From Azotobacter bryophylli (GTDB lineage: Bacteria; Pseudomonadota; Gammaproteobacteria; Pseudomonadales; Pseudomonadaceae), in contig NZ_JBHRSJ010000017.1 of the NCBI RefSeq assembly GCF_042643485.1, positions 62,001 to 126,000 of the forward strand: 64,000 nucleotides of DNA. Reading direction: 5' to 3'. Position 1 is the first letter of the stretch, and each line of letters starts with the position of its first letter. The position numbers were made by a program, and so were the translations under genes. The notes under the pieces were generated by a model. The model did no database searches, had not been told where the DNA came from, and saw nothing but the letters and a program-made list of their open reading frames with translations. Below are positions 42,688 through 51,788 of the stretch, in pieces.

Positions 42688-44280
42688 TCACCTCACCTCC
42701 GGCGGCGTCTGGAAGGTGTGGTAGGGCGCCGGCGAGGGCACCGTCCACTCCAGGCCGTCGGCGCCGTCCCAGGGCTTGGCCGGCGCAGGCTCGCCGCCGC
42801 GCACGCACTTGACCACGATGTAGAGGAACAGCAGCTGGGTGGCGCCGAACAGGAAGGCGCCGATGCTGGAGACCATGTTGAAGTTGGCGAACATCAGGTT
42901 GTAGTCGGGGATGCGCCGCGGCATGCCGGCCAGGCCGAGGAAGTGCATGGGGAAGAAGGCCAGGTTCATGCCGACGAAGGACAGCCAGAAGTGCAGCTTG
43001 GCCAGGGTCTGGTCGTACATGTGCCCGGTCCACTTGGGCAGCCAGTAGTAGGCGGAGGCGAAGATGCCGAAGATCGCCCCCGGCACCAGCACGTAGTGGA
43101 AGTGCGCCACCACGAAGTAGGTGTCGTGGTACTGGAAATCGGCCGGGGCGATGGCCAGCATCAGCCCGGAGAAGCCGCCGATGGTGAAGAGGATGACGAA
43201 GGCCACGGCGAACATCATCGGCGCCTCGAAGGTCAGCGAGCCGCGCCACATGGTGCTGACCCAGTTGAACACCTTCACCCCGGTGGGCACGGCGATCAGC
43301 ATGGTGGCGTACATGAAGAACAGCTCGCCGGTCAGCGGGATGCCGACCACGAACATGTGGTGCGCCCAGACGATGAACGAGAGGAAGGCGATCGCCCCGG
43401 TGGCGTAGACCATGGAGGTGTAGCCGAACAGCGGCTTGCGCGAGAAGGTCGGGATGATCGAGCTGATCGCGCCGAACGCCGGCAGGATCATGATGTACAC
43501 CTCGGGGTGGCCGAAGAACCAGAACACGTGCTGGAACAGCACCGGGTCGCCGCCGCCAGCGGCACTGAAGAAGCTGGTGCCGAAGTGGATGTCCATCAGC
43601 ATCATGGTCACCACCCCGGCCAGCACCGGCATCACGCCGATCAGCAGGAAGGCGGTGATCAGCCAGGTCCAGACGAACAGCGGCATCTTCATCAGGGTCA
43701 TGCCCGGGGCGCGCAGGTTGAGCACGGTGGCGATCACGTTGATCGCGCCCATGATCGAGCTGATGCCCATCAGGTGGATGGCGAAGATGAAGAAGGTCAC
43801 GCTCTCCGGCGCGTAGGTGGTGGATAGCGGGGCGTAGAAGGTCCAGCCGAAGTTCGGCCCGCCGCCCCGCATGAACAGGGTGCTGATCAAAAGGCCGAAG
43901 GCCGCCGGCAGCAGCCAGAAGCTGAAGTTGTTCATCCGCGGCAGGGCCATGTCCGGCGCGCCGATCATCAGCGGGATCATCCAGTTGGCCAGGCCGACGA
44001 AGGCCGGCATCACCGCGCCGAAGACCATCATCAGGCCGTGCATGGTGGTCATCTGGTTGAAGAACTCCGGCTGGACGATCTGCAGCCCCGGCTGGAACAG
44101 TTCGGCGCGGATGACCATGGCCATGCTGCCGCCAAGCAGGAAGGCGGCGAAGCTGAAGCACAGGTAGAGGGTGCCGATGTCCTTGTGGTTGGTGGTCAGC
44201 ACCCAGCGCATCAGCCCGCTGGCCGGGCCCGGGTGGTGTTCGCCATGGCCGACGTGGCCCGGCTCGATCACTGCACTCAT
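42688..44280 (-). CDS. coxA: Cytochrome c oxidase subunit I
   Basis: 530 residues, twelve membrane helices. Catalytic subunit with heme a and the heme a3/CuB centre. Visible hallmarks are TTMHGLMMVFGAVMP (heme a ligand His), the CuB/Tyr helix FWFFGHPEVYIMILPAFG, the D/K channel region MVYATGAIAFLSFIVWAHHM, and VVAHFHYVLVPG with heme and CuB histidines. The full set of ligands marks it as a true aa3-type (type A) oxidase. Start ATG 44280 with GGAGAGG. Confidence 0.97.
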   Translation of the reverse strand: MSAVIEPGHVGHGEHHPGPASGLMRWVLTTNHKDIGTLYLCFSFAAFLLGGSMAMVIRAELFQPGLQIVQPEFFNQMTTMHGLMMVFGAVMPAFVGLANWMIPLMIGAPDMALPRMNNFSFWLLPAAFGLLISTLFMRGGGPNFGWTFYAPLSTTYAPESVTFFIFAIHLMGISSIMGAINVIATVLNLRAPGMTLMKMPLFVWTWLITAFLLIGVMPVLAGVVTMMLMDIHFGTSFFSAAGGGDPVLFQHVFWFFGHPEVYIMILPAFGAISSIIPTFSRKPLFGYTSMVYATGAIAFLSFIVWAHHMFVVGIPLTGELFFMYATMLIAVPTGVKVFNWVSTMWRGSLTFEAPMMFAVAFVILFTIGGFSGLMLAIAPADFQYHDTYFVVAHFHYVLVPGAIFGIFASAYYWLPKWTGHMYDQTLAKLHFWLSFVGMNLAFFPMHFLGLAGMPRRIPDYNLMFANFNMVSSIGAFLFGATQLLFLYIVVKCVRGGEPAPAKPWDGADGLEWTVPSPAPYHTFQTPPEVR

Positions 44281-44293
44281 GATGGCCTCTCCT

Positions 44294-45445
44294 CTATGGG
44301 TTGGGCTGCATGCCCTGGCTGGTCGCCCCGGCCTTCTCGAAGGCGAGGATGTCCTGCGGGCTGACCATGTCGCCGACGGCGTTGCCGAAGGCGTTGCGCT
44401 CGTAGGTGATGACCGCGGCCAGGTCGACGGCCGACAGCTGCTTGCCGAAGGCGGCCATGGCGGTGCCCGGCTTGCCGTTGACCACCCGGTCCATGTGTCC
44501 CTCCTTCGGGCCGGTGGCGATGGCCGAGCCCTTGAGCGCCGGGAACATCGGCGGCAGCCCGGTGCCGCCGGGCTGGTGGCAGGCCGCGCAGTTGGTCTGG
44601 TAGACCTTCTCGCCGCGCTCGACCAGCTCCTCGCGGGTCCACTCCTTGCTGCTCAGCGCCTTGACCTCGGCGGCGGCCGCCTGCTTGCCCGCCAGCCAGG
44701 CCGAGTAGTCCGCCGGGGCCTTGACCTCCACCACCACCGGCATGAAGCCGTGGTCCTTGCCGCACAGCTCGGTGCACTGGCCGCGGTAGATGCCGGGGGT
44801 GTCGACGCGGGCCCAGGCCTCGTTGACGAAGCCGGGGATGGCGTCCTTCTTCACCCCCAGCTCGGGCACCCACCAAGAATGGATCACGTCCGCCGCAGTG
44901 ACCAGGAAGCGCACCTTGGCCCCGGACGGAATAACCAGCGGCTCGTCCACTTCCAGCAGGTAGTGCTCGCCCTTGGGCTGCCGGTTGGCCACGGCCTCGC
45001 GCGGGGTCGCCAGATTGCTGAAGAATTCCACGTCCTGGCCCAGGTACTTGTAGTGCCATTTCCACTGGTGGCCGGTGATCTGGATGTCCAGATCGGGCTC
45101 GGACGGGTCGTAGATGTGGATCAGGGTGCGGGTCGCCGGCACGGCCATGGCGATCAGGATCAGCAGCGGAATGACGGTCCAGAGCACCTCGACCCGGGTG
45201 TTCTCGTGGAAGTGCGCGGGCTGCCCGCGGCGGGAGCGGCGGTGGGCGAACATCGACCAGAACATCGCGCCGAACACCAGCACGCCGATGATCACGCAGA
45301 TCCAGAAGATGGTCATGTGCAGGTCGAAGACGGAACGACTGACCTCCGTCACCCCCTGCCTCATGTTCACGTCCCAGGCTGCCCGGGCCTGGCCGAACTG
45401 CGAACACAGGAGCAAGCCCATCCAGGCTTGTGGATGTCGCTTCAT
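44294..45445 (-). CDS. coxB: Cytochrome c oxidase subunit II with fused cytochrome c (caa3-type)
   Basis: 383 residues. Signal peptide, two membrane helices (about 42-62 and 88-106), CuA cupredoxin domain with H189, C224, C228, H232 and M235 (CTELCGKDHGFM), and a C-terminal cytochrome c domain with the heme site CAACH (286-290). The fused c domain is longer than the plain subunit II of mitochondria and defines caa3-type oxidases. First gene of the coxB-coxA-ctaG-coxC operon; its promoter should be in the following 350-bp gap. Confidence 0.96.
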   Translation of the reverse strand: MKRHPQAWMGLLLCSQFGQARAAWDVNMRQGVTEVSRSVFDLHMTIFWICVIIGVLVFGAMFWSMFAHRRSRRGQPAHFHENTRVEVLWTVIPLLILIAMAVPATRTLIHIYDPSEPDLDIQITGHQWKWHYKYLGQDVEFFSNLATPREAVANRQPKGEHYLLEVDEPLVIPSGAKVRFLVTAADVIHSWWVPELGVKKDAIPGFVNEAWARVDTPGIYRGQCTELCGKDHGFMPVVVEVKAPADYSAWLAGKQAAAAEVKALSSKEWTREELVERGEKVYQTNCAACHQPGGTGLPPMFPALKGSAIATGPKEGHMDRVVNGKPGTAMAAFGKQLSAVDLAAVITYERNAFGNAVGDMVSPQDILAFEKAGATSQGMQPNP

Positions 45446-45803
45446 GCGGGTTCCCCTTGTCGTTCTTATAATCCCGCCGGCTTTACCCGGTGACTGGGTG
45501 CGGCTGCCAAGACAGCAGACTTTGGGGACCGCCGGAAATTCCGTTTCCGCGCGGCCTTCACCGCCGGACCCGGTCTGCCGTCGCGCAGTCGGGCTTGGTT
45601 CGGTAATGCCTTTCGATTCCGAGTATAGACAGCCGCTGCGGCATCACAACGCGGCCGAAGTTTTTTTGCGTGCCCGCGAAGGCTCTAGGACGGCCGCTCC
45701 GGACAAATAAAAGCGATCGGCCTTTAGCGGCCATCTGCCGAACGACTAAGCTTTAGGCAACCGCTCCGTCAGCAAGCGGCACGCCATCAGCCAGGAGCCC
45801 ATC
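45446..45803. other. 358-bp divergent gap upstream of coxB
   Basis: No gene. It must carry the coxB promoter and perhaps that of the next plus-strand gene. An AT-rich patch lies at 45655-45668 (AAGTTTTTTTGC) and CGAGTATAGAC occurs near 45619. I cannot assign boxes with confidence. Confidence 0.4.
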
Positions 45804-46448
45804 TTGAACATCGCCGCACTGCGCCAGTCGATCCGGCGCGCGCACCAGCACGAAGCCCTCCACTGCACCCTCGCCCGGCGGCTGGAGAGCCGGCTGCCGT
45901 CGCTGCACCGGGCGATCGGCCTGCCGCCGCACGACGGCCTGGACAGCCTCAGCCGTTTCGTCGCCGGCTACATCGACCAGGTGCCGGAGCTGATCGAGGC
46001 CGCCCAGGCGGTGGCCCGCGAGGCGGAGATCGAGGCCCAGATCAAGCCGGTGATGAAGGTGGCGGAACACTTCTTCCTCAGCCCGCCGACCATGCTGGAA
46101 GGCCAGGAGGGCCTGGTCGGGCTGCTCGACGAGGCCTACCTGGCCCACCGCCTGATCGAGGAGATCAACGACCGCTACATCGTCTTCGTCGGCCAGCCGC
46201 TGATCCCGCTGGACACCACCGTGGCCAACCTGGTGGCCCACCAGCTGATCGGCGAGCCGTTCGCCAACAAGCTCGACGAGGCGGTGCTGCTGGCGGTCAA
46301 CGGCCTGCTCGGCAACACCCTGATGGAGCAGGTCTCGCTGCAGGCCTACCGCGACCGCCTGCTCAACCCGCTGACCCTCAACGCCTGGCGCCGCTGGCCC
46401 TGCCTGTCGCGCCAGTTCGGCGTGGAGCTGCGCCTGAGCGTCGCCTAG
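45804..46448 (+). CDS. Conserved hypothetical protein
   Basis: 214 residues, mostly helical, no membrane segment or signal. TTG start at 45804 supported by AGGAG seven bases upstream; no ATG is close. It matches the position of a conserved hypothetical between sulP and coxB in Pseudomonas (PA0104, from memory). Several His and Glu residues (RRAHQHEALHCTLARRLE, KVAEHFF) could bind metal, but nothing firm can be said. Confidence 0.82.
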   Translation: MNIAALRQSIRRAHQHEALHCTLARRLESRLPSLHRAIGLPPHDGLDSLSRFVAGYIDQVPELIEAAQAVAREAEIEAQIKPVMKVAEHFFLSPPTMLEGQEGLVGLLDEAYLAHRLIEEINDRYIVFVGQPLIPLDTTVANLVAHQLIGEPFANKLDEAVLLAVNGLLGNTLMEQVSLQAYRDRLLNPLTLNAWRRWPCLSRQFGVELRLSVA

Positions 46449-46463
46449 CCGCGCCGACGCCCT

Positions 46464-48008
46464 TCATGCCGCGCCGCGGGCGCCGCCGAGGGCCGCGTTG
46501 GTCCGCCGGCGGCCTTCCAGACGCCGCCGGAGCGCCCGCGGCTCGATCACCAGACGGCAGCCCTTGGCCTCGTTGGCCGCGCGCCATTCGTCGAGCAGTT
46601 CCATGCAGGCGTGGTCGATGTAGGTCAGCCGGTCCAGCGGCACGTGCAGTTCGCTGCCCGGCCGCACCGCCGCCAGCGCCCGCGCCAGCTGCGGCACCTT
46701 GAGGAAGGTCGCGGCGCCGACCATGCGCAGCTCGGCCCGCCCGTCGTCGCCCTGGACCAGCTGGACCTTCAGCCGCGAAGCGCTCCAGGCGAGCTTCGCC
46801 AGGGTCAGGGCGAAGCCCACCAGCACCCCGGACAGCAAGTCGGTGAAGAGGATCGCCAGGGCCGTGGCGGCGTAGACGAACATCGGCATCCGCCCGTAGC
46901 GGCCGAGGCTGCGCAGGGCCTTCAGGTCCACCAGCTTGACCCCGGTGTAGACCAGCACCCCGGCCAGGCTGGCCACCGGGATGCGCTGCAGCAGCGCGGT
47001 GAGCACGAGGACGAAGGCCAGCAGCCAGAGGCCGTGGAGCATCGCCGACAGGCGGGTGCGCGCGCCGGCCTGGACGTTGGCCGAGCTGCGCACGATGACC
47101 CCGGTCATCGGCAGCGCGCCGAGCAGGCCGCAGAGCATGTTGCCGATGCCCTGGGAAGTCAGCTCGCGGTCGAAATCGGCGCGCGGACCCTGGTGCATGC
47201 GGTCCACCGCGGCGGCCGAGAGCAGGGTCTCGGCGCTGGCGATGAAGGCCAGGGCCAGCGCCGCCAGCAGCAGGCCGGGGTCGGCCAGGGCCAGCAGATC
47301 GGCCGGGCGCAGCCAGTCGACCGCCTCGCTCAGGTCGGCCGGCACCTGCACCCGCTGCACGTCCAGCACCAGCCACAGACTGAGCAGGGTCGCCAGGCCG
47401 ACGCCGAGCAGCGCCCCGGGCAGGAAGCGCAGCCGGCCGGGCTTGAAGCGGTCCCACAGCCACATCGTGGCGATGGTCGCCAGACCGAGCGCCCCCGCGT
47501 CCCAACCGTCGCCCCCGCCGAACAGCGGCAGCGCCCCGGCCAGCGCCGCCGGGAACGCCCGCAGGTTCTCCAGGCCGGAGGCGTGCGGCGCGGCGTCCAG
47601 CATCACGTGCAGCTGCGACAGCACGATGAGGATGCCGATGCCGGCGAGCATGCCGTAGACCACCGCCGGCGCGGTGACGCGGAACCAGCAGCCGAGGCGC
47701 AGGCGCCCGGCGAGCAGTTGGATCAGCCCGGCCAGCAGCAGGATCGGCCCGAGCATGGCCATGCCGTGCTCGCGCACCAGCTCGAACACCAGCACGGCCA
47801 GCCCCGCGGCCGGGCCGCTGACCTGCAGTGGCGCGCCGGCCAGGGCGCCGACCACCAGGCCGCCAACGATGCCGGTGATCAGCCCCTTGGCCGGCGGCAT
47901 GCCGGAGGCGATGGCGACGCCCATGCACAGCGGCAGGGCGACCAGGAAGACCACCACGGAGGCGAGGGCGTCCCGTGGCAGGGTGGATCTCAGACTTTGT
48001 TCGGACAT
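46464..48008 (-). CDS. SulP family anion transporter
   Basis: 514 residues, ten to twelve membrane helices, then a C-terminal STAS domain (about 415-500; LHVPLDRLTYIDHACMELL). SulP proteins carry sulfate, bicarbonate or other anions. The neighbouring carbonic anhydrase gene on the same strand makes bicarbonate the more likely substrate, as proposed for similar SulP-CA pairs; this is inference. Start ATG 48008 with AAGGAGAG; the longer frame adds 19 residues without a ribosome site. Confidence 0.9.
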   Translation of the reverse strand: MSEQSLRSTLPRDALASVVVFLVALPLCMGVAIASGMPPAKGLITGIVGGLVVGALAGAPLQVSGPAAGLAVLVFELVREHGMAMLGPILLLAGLIQLLAGRLRLGCWFRVTAPAVVYGMLAGIGILIVLSQLHVMLDAAPHASGLENLRAFPAALAGALPLFGGGDGWDAGALGLATIATMWLWDRFKPGRLRFLPGALLGVGLATLLSLWLVLDVQRVQVPADLSEAVDWLRPADLLALADPGLLLAALALAFIASAETLLSAAAVDRMHQGPRADFDRELTSQGIGNMLCGLLGALPMTGVIVRSSANVQAGARTRLSAMLHGLWLLAFVLVLTALLQRIPVASLAGVLVYTGVKLVDLKALRSLGRYGRMPMFVYAATALAILFTDLLSGVLVGFALTLAKLAWSASRLKVQLVQGDDGRAELRMVGAATFLKVPQLARALAAVRPGSELHVPLDRLTYIDHACMELLDEWRAANEAKGCRLVIEPRALRRRLEGRRRTNAALGGARGAA

Positions 48009-48290
48009 GGCACTGCTCTCCTTCGCAAAAAATCGGACATGACTTGCCCGCGACGCGGAGCGCACAGGCTCGGCATCGGGCGTTCAGTGTTCGAATCCAG
48101 GGCCGACCGGGGCGGTCGGCAGGGGCGGCGGCTACCGCCGTTCAGCGCGTGTTCACGATCCCGCGGCCGGGGCCGGGCAGGGCCGGATCGGCAGGGAGGC
48201 AGAGCACGGGGCCCTCAACGGGCGTTCCGCAGGCTCCGCGTCGCGGCCGCTATCGACGGCCCGGCCGGCGCGCAGCGGATCATGGACGGC

Positions 48291-49037
48291 TCAGCGCAGG
48301 TTGTAGCGCGGCCGCGGGGTCGCCATCGGGACCGGACCGTCGCTGTCCAGCGGCCGGAAGCAACCCTGCTCGGCATCGTAGGCCTTGATCTCGGCGGTCT
48401 CGATGGAATACACCCAGCCGTGGATGAACAGCTGGCCGCTGGCCAGACGCGCCGCCACCGACGGGTGGGTGCGCAGGTGATCGAGCTGGGCGACCACGTT
48501 CTCCTCGGTCAGCACGTCCAGGGTCGAGCGCCCGGAGCAGCTGCAGCGGTTCTCCTGCACCACCACCTTGGCCACCTCGGCATGGCGCAGCCAGGCCTTG
48601 ACGGTGGGCATGCTCTCCAGGGTCGGCGGGTCGAGCACGGCCTTCATGGCGCCGCAGTCGGAGTGGCCGCAGACGACGATGTGATGCACGCCGAGGGCCA
48701 TCACCGCGTATTCGATGGCGGTCGACACGCCGCCGTTCATCTGCCCGTAGGGCGGCACCACGTTGCCGACGTTGCGGGTGACGAACAGGTCGCCCGGCGC
48801 GCTCTGGGTGATCACCTCGGGCACTACCCGCGAATCGGCGCAGGTGATGAACATCGCCCGCGGACGCTGGGCATTGGCCAGGTCGCGGAAGAACTCTGCC
48901 TGCTGGGGGAACACCTCGGTGCGGAAGCGGTGGAAGCCTTCGACGATGTTCTTCAGCGCCACCTCGGCGTTTTCGGATTCCTTGCGGGCTTCGCCGTTGC
49001 CAGGCGGCGCCGGCTGTTCTGAAGCGTTATAGGTCAT
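48291..49037 (-). CDS. Beta-class carbonic anhydrase
   Basis: 248 residues. Interconverts CO2 and bicarbonate. Zinc ligands C66, H125 and C128 (CADSR, HSDCGAM) with D68/R70 as the catalytic dyad. The N-terminal 25 residues are low complexity. It precedes the SulP gene by about 280 bp on the same strand, supporting a shared role in inorganic carbon handling. ATG 49037 with AAGGAGAG. Confidence 0.94.
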   Translation of the reverse strand: MTYNASEQPAPPGNGEARKESENAEVALKNIVEGFHRFRTEVFPQQAEFFRDLANAQRPRAMFITCADSRVVPEVITQSAPGDLFVTRNVGNVVPPYGQMNGGVSTAIEYAVMALGVHHIVVCGHSDCGAMKAVLDPPTLESMPTVKAWLRHAEVAKVVVQENRCSCSGRSTLDVLTEENVVAQLDHLRTHPSVAARLASGQLFIHGWVYSIETAEIKAYDAEQGCFRPLDSDGPVPMATPRPRYNLR

Positions 49038-49136
49038 GGGACTCTCCTTATTCGTTGACTAACACAGGCAAGGCCGTGGCCTGGCATCCGGGCCAGGGTT
49101 TCCCGTCGCCGGCCATATTGCGCGAGTCAACTTAAT

Positions 49137-49178
49137 TGAACCTGAATGACGGACCAACCGATCAAATGAAACTGAATG
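49137..49178. repeat. Direct repeats upstream of the carbonic anhydrase gene
   Basis: TGAACCTGAATG (49137-49148) and TGAAACTGAATG (49167-49178), 11 of 12 bases equal, repeat distance 30 bp (about three helical turns). They lie in an AT-rich island about 100 bp upstream of the carbonic anhydrase start. Possible activator or operator sites; the regulator is unknown. Confidence 0.4.
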
Positions 49179-49299
49179 CGACAGCCCTGGCACGCCCTTT
49201 GCGGCGCTACCGCCGGCATCCGGCGCGCGGCCTTGCCAAGGACGCTCCGGTCGCGACCGGCGTCACCGCCTCGCTGACCGACGGGCGGTGTCAGCGCAG

Positions 49300-50361
49300 C
49301 TAGAACAGGGAGAGCTGCCGGCCCGGCGGGGCGAACGCCGTGCAGTCCAGCGGCTCGGCCGGGCCGCGGTTCAGCCCGAGGCGCCTGACCGCCAGGGCGA
49401 AGCGCTGCGCGAGCAGCGTGGCGAACGGGCCTTCGCCGCGCATGCGGGTACCGAAGCGGCTGTCGTAGTCGGCGCCGCCGCGGCACTGGCGGATCAGGCT
49501 CATGACGTGGGCGGCGCGGGCCGGGAAGTGCGCCGCCAGCCATTCCTCGAACAGCGGCGCCACCTCCAGCGGCAGGCGCAGCAGCACGTAGCCGGCCGAA
49601 CGCGCGCCGGCGTCGCAGGCCGCCTCCAGCAGGGCCTCCAGCTCGCGGTCGTTGATCTGCGGAATCATCGGCGCGCACACCACGCCCGCCGGCACGCCGT
49701 GCTCGGCGAGCGCGCGCAGGACCCGCAGACGCGCCGCGGGGGAGGCGGCGCGCGGCTCCATGATGCGCTTGAGCCCGTCGTCCAGGGTGGTCAGGCTGAC
49801 GCTCACGCCGACCAGCCGCCGGCGCGCCAGCTCGCCCAGCAGGTCGAGGTCGCGCAGGATCAGCGCGCTCTTGGTGATGAGGTGCACGGGATGGCGGTAG
49901 CGCAGCAGCACTTCCAGCGCCCGCCGGGTCAGACGCTGCTCGCGCTCGATGGGCTGGTAGGCGTCGGTGTTCACCCCCAGGGCGATCGGCTGCGGCACGT
50001 AGCCTGGCCGGCTCAGCTCCTCTTCCAGGCGCTCGGCCAGGTTGGTCTTGGCGATCAGGCGGGTCTCGAAATCGATCCCCGGCGACAGGTCCCAGTAGGC
50101 GTGGGTCGGCCGGGCGAAGCAGTAGATGCAGCCGTGCTCGCAGCCATGGTAGGGATTCACCGAGCGGTCGAAGCCGACGTCCGGCGAGCGGTTGCGGGTG
50201 ATGACGCTCTTGGCCTGCTCGCGGCGCACCTCGGTGGCCCGACAGGGCGGCACCTCCTGGAACCAGCCGTCGTCCCAGGCCTCCGAGACCGTCGGCGCGA
50301 AGCGGTTGTGCGGGTTGCTGGCGGCACCGCGGCCGCGCGGCGGCTGGGGGTTGGCGGGCAT
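49300..50361 (-). CDS. Radical SAM protein, SOS-controlled (PA0069-like)
   Basis: 353 residues. The 4Fe-4S cysteines C74, C78 and C81 are in NPYHGCEHGCIYCFARPTH, the form seen in the Rv2578c/SplB-like radical SAM group related to photoproduct lyases. The next conserved stretch is SPGIDFETRLIAKTNLAERL. The substrate is not known; the LexA box upstream and the kinship with spore photoproduct lyase suggest a DNA repair or damage role. N-terminus PPRGRGA is typical of the family. No strong ribosome site precedes the ATG. Confidence 0.9.
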   Translation of the reverse strand: MPANPQPPRGRGAASNPHNRFAPTVSEAWDDGWFQEVPPCRATEVRREQAKSVITRNRSPDVGFDRSVNPYHGCEHGCIYCFARPTHAYWDLSPGIDFETRLIAKTNLAERLEEELSRPGYVPQPIALGVNTDAYQPIEREQRLTRRALEVLLRYRHPVHLITKSALILRDLDLLGELARRRLVGVSVSLTTLDDGLKRIMEPRAASPAARLRVLRALAEHGVPAGVVCAPMIPQINDRELEALLEAACDAGARSAGYVLLRLPLEVAPLFEEWLAAHFPARAAHVMSLIRQCRGGADYDSRFGTRMRGEGPFATLLAQRFALAVRRLGLNRGPAEPLDCTAFAPPGRQLSLF

Positions 50362-50378
50362 GGAGGAATCCGCATCGA

Positions 50379-50398
50379 TACTGGATATAAAACCAGTA
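50379..50398 (-). promoter_or_regulatory. LexA (SOS) box upstream of the radical SAM gene
   Basis: A 20-bp palindrome-like site with TACTG at one end, CAGTA at the other and ten AT-rich bases between, i.e. CTG-N10-CAG as in LexA operators. It lies 18 bp before the ATG. The P. aeruginosa counterpart of this gene is known as part of the LexA regulon. Confidence 0.85.
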
Positions 50399-50584
50399 TA
50401 GCGACAGCCGCCGCGCCGCCCAATCCCTTTTCCGACGGACGCCTCGAAGGCGCCGGCGCCTCCGCCCTGCGCTCGTCCGGGTGCGCGCTATCGCCGCAGG
50501 CGGACGTTGACGATCGACAAGCCGGTTTCGCGCCGATGGCCTTAGAAAGGGCGTCGACGATCAACGAGACGGAGTAGGCACCAC

Positions 50585-51019
50585 ATGGCAATGAAGACCC
50601 TCAGCGCTCGCGGTCAGATGGGGGCCGGGACGAGTATCGAAGTGGAATGCGGCAGTCACCGCCTGGTCATGGACCAGTCGAAGAACGGAGGCGGCCAGGA
50701 TCTCGGGCCGGGGCCGCTGAGCGTCCTGCTGGCCTCGCTGGCCGGCTGCTTCGGCTCCATCGGCCGGATGGTCGCCCGCAAGCGGCAGGTCGATCTGCGC
50801 GGCATGCAGTTCGCCCTCGAAGCCGACTACGACCCGGACGGCCTGCTCGGCCTCGATCCCGGGGTGCGTGCGGGTTTCCAGGAACTGCGCCTGCAGGTGG
50901 AGATCGACGCCGACCTCGACCGGCCGGCCAAACAGGCCCTACTGGAGGAAATCGAAAAACGCTGTCCGGTGGCCGACATGCTCGAATACGGCACCCGGCT
51001 GGTCACCTGTCTGGCCTGA
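50585..51019 (+). CDS. OsmC-family peroxide-reducing protein
   Basis: 144 residues. OsmC/Ohr proteins reduce organic peroxides with a thiol pair. Here the two cysteines are C55 (LLASLAGCFGSIG) and C127 (EKRCPVADML), in the usual places. A YhfA-like (OsmC-like) subtype is more likely than Ohr because of the PLSVLLASLAGC helix and short N-terminus. Stand-alone gene, divergent from the radical SAM gene. Confidence 0.86.
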   Translation: MAMKTLSARGQMGAGTSIEVECGSHRLVMDQSKNGGGQDLGPGPLSVLLASLAGCFGSIGRMVARKRQVDLRGMQFALEADYDPDGLLGLDPGVRAGFQELRLQVEIDADLDRPAKQALLEEIEKRCPVADMLEYGTRLVTCLA

Positions 51020-51097
51020 GGCGGGGCCCGCACCCCGCTGCCGCCGGCCTCGCGGGCAGGGCAGCAGCGGGGCGACGCAAGCTCAACGCTACGGACT

Positions 51098-51307
51098 TCA
51101 GGCCGTGACGTTGATCAGCAGGCCGATCTGCTGGCCGCTCGCGTTCGAGGTCGGAGCGGTCGCCGCTTGCGCGGCCTTGGCGGCCAGGTCGTCCGCGTCG
51201 CCGTCGCGGTCGGGACCGGTTTCGCGCACTTCGGATGCCTGGGTGGATTGCTGGGCCTGCTGAGCCGAGTAGCTGTACTGGCTGCTGCCGATGGAAGAAA
51301 TGCTCAT
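51098..51307 (-). CDS. Small protein of unknown function
   Basis: 69 residues, rich in Ser, Gln and Ala, no membrane segment. Start ATG 51307 with AGGAG. The composition (SISSIGSSQYSYSAQQAQQS, then a DGDADD acidic patch) resembles small disordered proteins found in pseudomonads. No function assigned. Confidence 0.6.
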   Translation of the reverse strand: MSISSIGSSQYSYSAQQAQQSTQASEVRETGPDRDGDADDLAAKAAQAATAPTSNASGQQIGLLINVTA

Positions 51308-51524
51308 GGATCGCTCCTGGTTTGGGATCGGACACGACAAGCCGTGCCCAGCCCAGAATATCGGCGGAGCGGGGAGACGATTAGCCATTAAAATGACATC
51401 AAGCCTGGGGCGATCCGGGAACAATCGCCCGGGGCCGCCGGCGTCGTCGTGGCGGTCCGGGTTCGCTCGGGGAAATGGCCAGGCAGCGGGAAGAGCGCTG
51501 CCTGACCGGGTGCCGCCGCGGCCG

Positions 51525-51779
51525 TCACTTCAGCTTCGGATTGGGGAAGAACTGCGCCACCTGCACGGTCTGCTCGACCGGCTTGGCCTCCACCTTGTTC
51601 ACCCGCGTGCCCAGCTCCAAGGGCACCGACTGGCCCTGGGCGTTGAGGGTGTCGGCGAAGCCGCAGGCCACGCATTCGCGGTGCGGCACCTCGTCGACGG
51701 TCCACATCTTGATGGTGTCCATCTTCTCGCAGGCCGGGCACACGGCGCCGGCGATGAATTGTTTCTTCGGTTGGTTCAT
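51525..51779 (-). CDS. YheV-like zinc ribbon protein
   Basis: 84 residues with two CxxC motifs (CPAC near 14-17 and CVAC near 36-39) that should bind one zinc. YheV-type proteins of this size lie directly behind prlC in many gammaproteobacteria. The gap to prlC is 9 bp, so they are cotranscribed. Function unknown. Confidence 0.85.
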   Translation of the reverse strand: MNQPKKQFIAGAVCPACEKMDTIKMWTVDEVPHRECVACGFADTLNAQGQSVPLELGTRVNKVEAKPVEQTVQVAQFFPNPKLK

Positions 51780-51788
51780 GGTTGCCTC

